Origin: Isoetes taiwanensis
Lineage: Eukaryota > Streptophyta > Lycopodiopsida > Isoetales > Isoetaceae
Reading direction: 5' to 3'
Length of the DNA: 64,000 bases
Assembly: GCA_021234155.1 (NCBI GenBank)
Contig: JAJEKV010000027.1
Span: 1,387,109-1,451,108 of the forward strand
The position numbers and the translations under genes are program-made. The notes beneath the pieces are model-generated. The model ran no database searches. It had not been told where the DNA came from and worked only from the letters and a program-made list of their open reading frames with translations. Of the stretch, positions 61,707 through 64,000 are shown piece by piece. Positions within the stretch are counted from its first letter, which is position 1. Each line of letters begins with the position of its first letter.

Positions 61707-63170
61707 GCTAATGCCTGCCATGGCTATACCAGCGCATCCATTACGGCTATCTCAGCATCCTTCCGTAATAGCATCGTTCCTTCGGGCCATGCTTCACACA
61801 GGTATGGATCCAGCCTGGGTTTTGAAAATGCAGGCCCGTCTCCTCTAAGTAGTGCACTTCAACCTGCAGAAAATTTGCAGCAGCGGCATTCATTTTTAAG
61901 CAGGAATAACGCATACTCTCTGTTACAGGAATGTGTAAAAAGAAAAGACATGGAGGCTGGCAGACGAGTTCTGACTCTTCTGCTTGCCAATGGGTTGGAT
62001 ACAATATCTGTTTTGGGGGACCATCTTATTCGGCTCTTCACCTGCGGTGGTACTTTGATGGAGGTGAACGAAACATTTAACAGGATAAGGGAACCAAGTG
62101 CACATACATGGGCTGCAATTATTTTAGCCAATTTTAAACTTGGGCAAAACGAGATAGCTCTTCTATTGTATGATAACATGCTAGTATCGGGTAAGAACAG
62201 TGACAAGTATATATATGCTGGCATTCTCAAGGCATGTACAATGACAGGAACACCTGTGCTTGGAAGGGCGATTCATGAGCAAATTATTAGCAGTGATCTT
62301 CATTTGGAAGTTGCAGTTGGAAGCACCTTAATTCATATGTATGCCTTATCTGGGAGCCTTGATGAGGCATGTAAAGTTTTTAGTGAGATGCTTAAGGGGG
62401 ATATCATATTGTGGAATGTAATGATTGCAGGATATGCACAACATGGAGAATGCATTTTGGCTCTTGAATATTTTGAAGAGATGCAACACAAAGGCATAAA
62501 GCCTGATGCAATTACATTCTCAAGCATTTTAAAAGCATGTTGCAGTATAGGATCAATAGAACAAGGTAGGCTTATTCATGAGGATATTATCAGAAAACGA
62601 TTAAAGTTAGATCTTGCTTTGGGCAATACGCTGGTCGATATGTATGCCAAGTGTGGGAGCCTTCAGGAGGCACACAAGATGTTTTATCAGTTATCATGTC
62701 GGAATGTGGTAACATGGAGCGCAATGGTTGCAGGGTATGCCCAGCATGGAGAGGGTCTCTTAGCTTTAGAATGCTTTGAAAAGATGCAACAGGAAGGCAT
62801 AAAACCAAACGAGCTATCTTTTACTAGCATTTTAATTGCATGTAGTAGAGCTGGTTTAGTGAATGAAGGTCACTGGTATTATAAATCTATGAAATGTCAT
62901 GACGTTTCTCCAAACCTTTTGCACTGTACTTGCATGGTCGATCTTCTTGGCCGTGCAGGGTACCTTAATGAGGCTGAGGATCTGCTTGAAGGCATTCTTG
63001 GCATAGATGCTGTTGGATGGAAGACTTTACTCAATGCTTGTAAAATACATGGGGACATGGGGATAGCCAGCCACTGTTTCAATGAAATTGTGTACCTAGA
63101 TCCCAGCTGCATAGCTGGATATTGTCTTATGTCAGATGTCTATGCTTATGCTGGTACAGGAAAGCAATGA
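61707..63170 (+). CDS. PLS-class pentatricopeptide repeat protein, possibly a pseudogene
   Basis: The frame is open from 61,707 to TGA at 63,168. PPR motifs: YSLLQECVKRKDMEAGRRVL, YIYAGILKACTMTGTPVLGR, STLIHMYALSGSLDEACKVF, ILWNVMIAGYAQHGECILAL, ITFSSILKACCSIGSIEQGR, NTLVDMYAKCGSLQEAHKMF, VTWSAMVAGYAQHGEGLLAL, LSFTSILIACSRAGLVNEGH and MVDLLGRAGYLNEAEDLLEG. This is the P-L-S pattern of plant RNA-binding PPR proteins in plastids or mitochondria. It ends in the repeat-to-E transition (LMSDVYAYAGTGKQ), with no E or DYW domain. No in-frame ATG occurs before 61,950; a plausible start with transit-peptide-like sequence (61,711, MPAMAIPAHPLRLSQHPSV) is in another frame. It is either frameshifted or starts internally. 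Confidence 0.8.
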   Translation, partial: ANACHGYTSASITAISASFRNSIVPSGHASHRYGSSLGFENAGPSPLSSALQPAENLQQRHSFLSRNNAYSLLQECVKRKDMEAGRRVLTLLLANGLDTISVLGDHLIRLFTCGGTLMEVNETFNRIREPSAHTWAAIILANFKLGQNEIALLLYDNMLVSGKNSDKYIYAGILKACTMTGTPVLGRAIHEQIISSDLHLEVAVGSTLIHMYALSGSLDEACKVFSEMLKGDIILWNVMIAGYAQHGECILALEYFEEMQHKGIKPDAITFSSILKACCSIGSIEQGRLIHEDIIRKRLKLDLALGNTLVDMYAKCGSLQEAHKMFYQLSCRNVVTWSAMVAGYAQHGEGLLALECFEKMQQEGIKPNELSFTSILIACSRAGLVNEGHWYYKSMKCHDVSPNLLHCTCMVDLLGRAGYLNEAEDLLEGILGIDAVGWKTLLNACKIHGDMGIASHCFNEIVYLDPSCIAGYCLMSDVYAYAGTGKQ

Positions 63171-64000
63171 CTATGTATACATGATTCTTCCTTACATATA
63201 GGTTTTGGCCACAAACTGCAGAGGTCTCATGCATAAATATGAAGTGGCTGGATATGATGCTGTTCTGTCCAGGAGTAGAGCTGGCTGGTAAAACAAACTT
63301 GGGCGCTTGTTGGATCCTATGCATATGCAAGTGAAGTAAAGTAACAGCTATTTCCAAGACTGCTGGTCAGGAAACCTCGAGATAAGCCAGACCAATCATT
63401 ATTGATATAGACAGGCGGAAATTAAGTGGCTGGCTTGTGTTTTTTAGGCAGGTGACATAGTTTTAAATTGCTGCAATCTACTATAGCCTTCTGTTGTTGG
63501 CTTGTTTGGCTCCCAAGCACTCCAAAGTTATACAACTAACGAAGCAAAGCTCCCACAATTCAGATGGGGTCACTGCAGGTATTAGCAAATGGAAATGCAA
63601 TCTAGCCTCTAAAGGAGGGCAGAGAATGTATTGTGCATGTAAAATTGAAGCTTTAACTTTAGAATTCGTGAAGTTCTGCCATGCAATCGGAAGACCACAA
63701 ATTGAGCATAACCTAGATGTGTATTTGTGAAATCAAATAGCCAGCTGCAGCAATAGATCTATGAAGGCGGCCTTGGACTTGTTGAAGGGCCATCATATGT
63801 CTTAAGAAATTGTTTGAATTTTCTAATAAAAGGTGTTGGTTGTGAAGGGAATTCAACAGAATACACCAATTGTCAAAGTTGAGACTTTTGGAAAATGAAA
63901 ATTTACAAAGGACATATGAAAAGACAGGAAGATGCTCCTAGGCTGAGAATTCTGAGGAACCTCTCAAAACCAAATTTGATTATCTCATACTATAAATTCA
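63171..64000. other. no recognisable gene
   Basis: A 78-codon open frame at 63,494-63,730 has no family resemblance. No E/DYW sequence for the PPR gene was found downstream. Confidence 0.45.

Noticed and set aside
63127-63250. An intron restoring the C terminus of the PPR gene
   Set aside because: A GT-AG pair can be drawn after YAYAG, but the product ends after about ten residues without E-domain motifs, so there is no gain in support.

Overview
The window looks like nuclear DNA of a land plant with a repeat-rich genome. The evidence is intron-bearing plant-type genes (a 10-exon RCC1-repeat gene of the TCF1/UVR8-like group and a PLS-class PPR gene), PR-1/CAP genes, and a Ty3 chromovirus primed by initiator tRNA-Met. 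The PPR style and the mix of decayed LINE, Ty3, Helitron and MITE sequence would suit a fern or other seedless plant, but that is inference. No organelle, bacterial or viral replicon is seen.

Layout. 1-3.9 kb: decayed intronless fragments of a DEAH-box splicing helicase and a TTL-like TPR protein, both minus strand. 3.9-7.8 kb: a secreted, possibly lectin-like gene fragment abutting a 5'-truncated LINE with an (ATT)n tail. 8.1 kb: a Helitron 3' terminus. 9.5-11.9 kb: a second, heavily decayed LINE. 12.6-13.3 kb: a lone exon and a TTAA-flanked MITE. 13,729-27,034: one Ty3 element with two LTRs, PBS, PPT, 5-bp target duplication and C-terminal chromodomain. It carries two extra ORFs upstream of gag. 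The first begins with residues 1-8 of the histone H3 tail, with Met where H3 has Lys9. A 747-bp Harbinger-like MITE sits in its 3' LTR.

24,447-38,207: a tandem duplication of about 7 kb. Each copy holds the Ty3 3' end with its LTR, a tRNA-like sequence, a (GATA)n array and a PR-1/CAP gene. The PR-1 copy at 29,691 is intact; the one at 36,314 has a premature stop. 38.2-41 kb: a lone exon, a LINE 3' end and a short tandem repeat. 41,688-44,902: the complete RCC1-repeat gene with G-box/ABRE motifs upstream. 45-56 kb: LINE tails, a Helitron terminus, an inverted pair of about 360-bp retroposons, local duplications, and a set of small minus-strand exons of an unidentified gene. 56-61.6 kb: LTR, LINE and gag relics, and a CGCA-rich tract of about 670 bp. 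61.7-63.2 kb: a PPR gene lacking E/DYW domains and an in-frame upstream ATG. The right end shows nothing recognisable.

The likely functional genes are the RCC1-repeat protein, the first PR-1 copy and possibly the PPR gene. Most of the rest is transposon sequence and its decay. The most unusual signal is the H3-tail-like N terminus inside a chromodomain-bearing Ty3 element.
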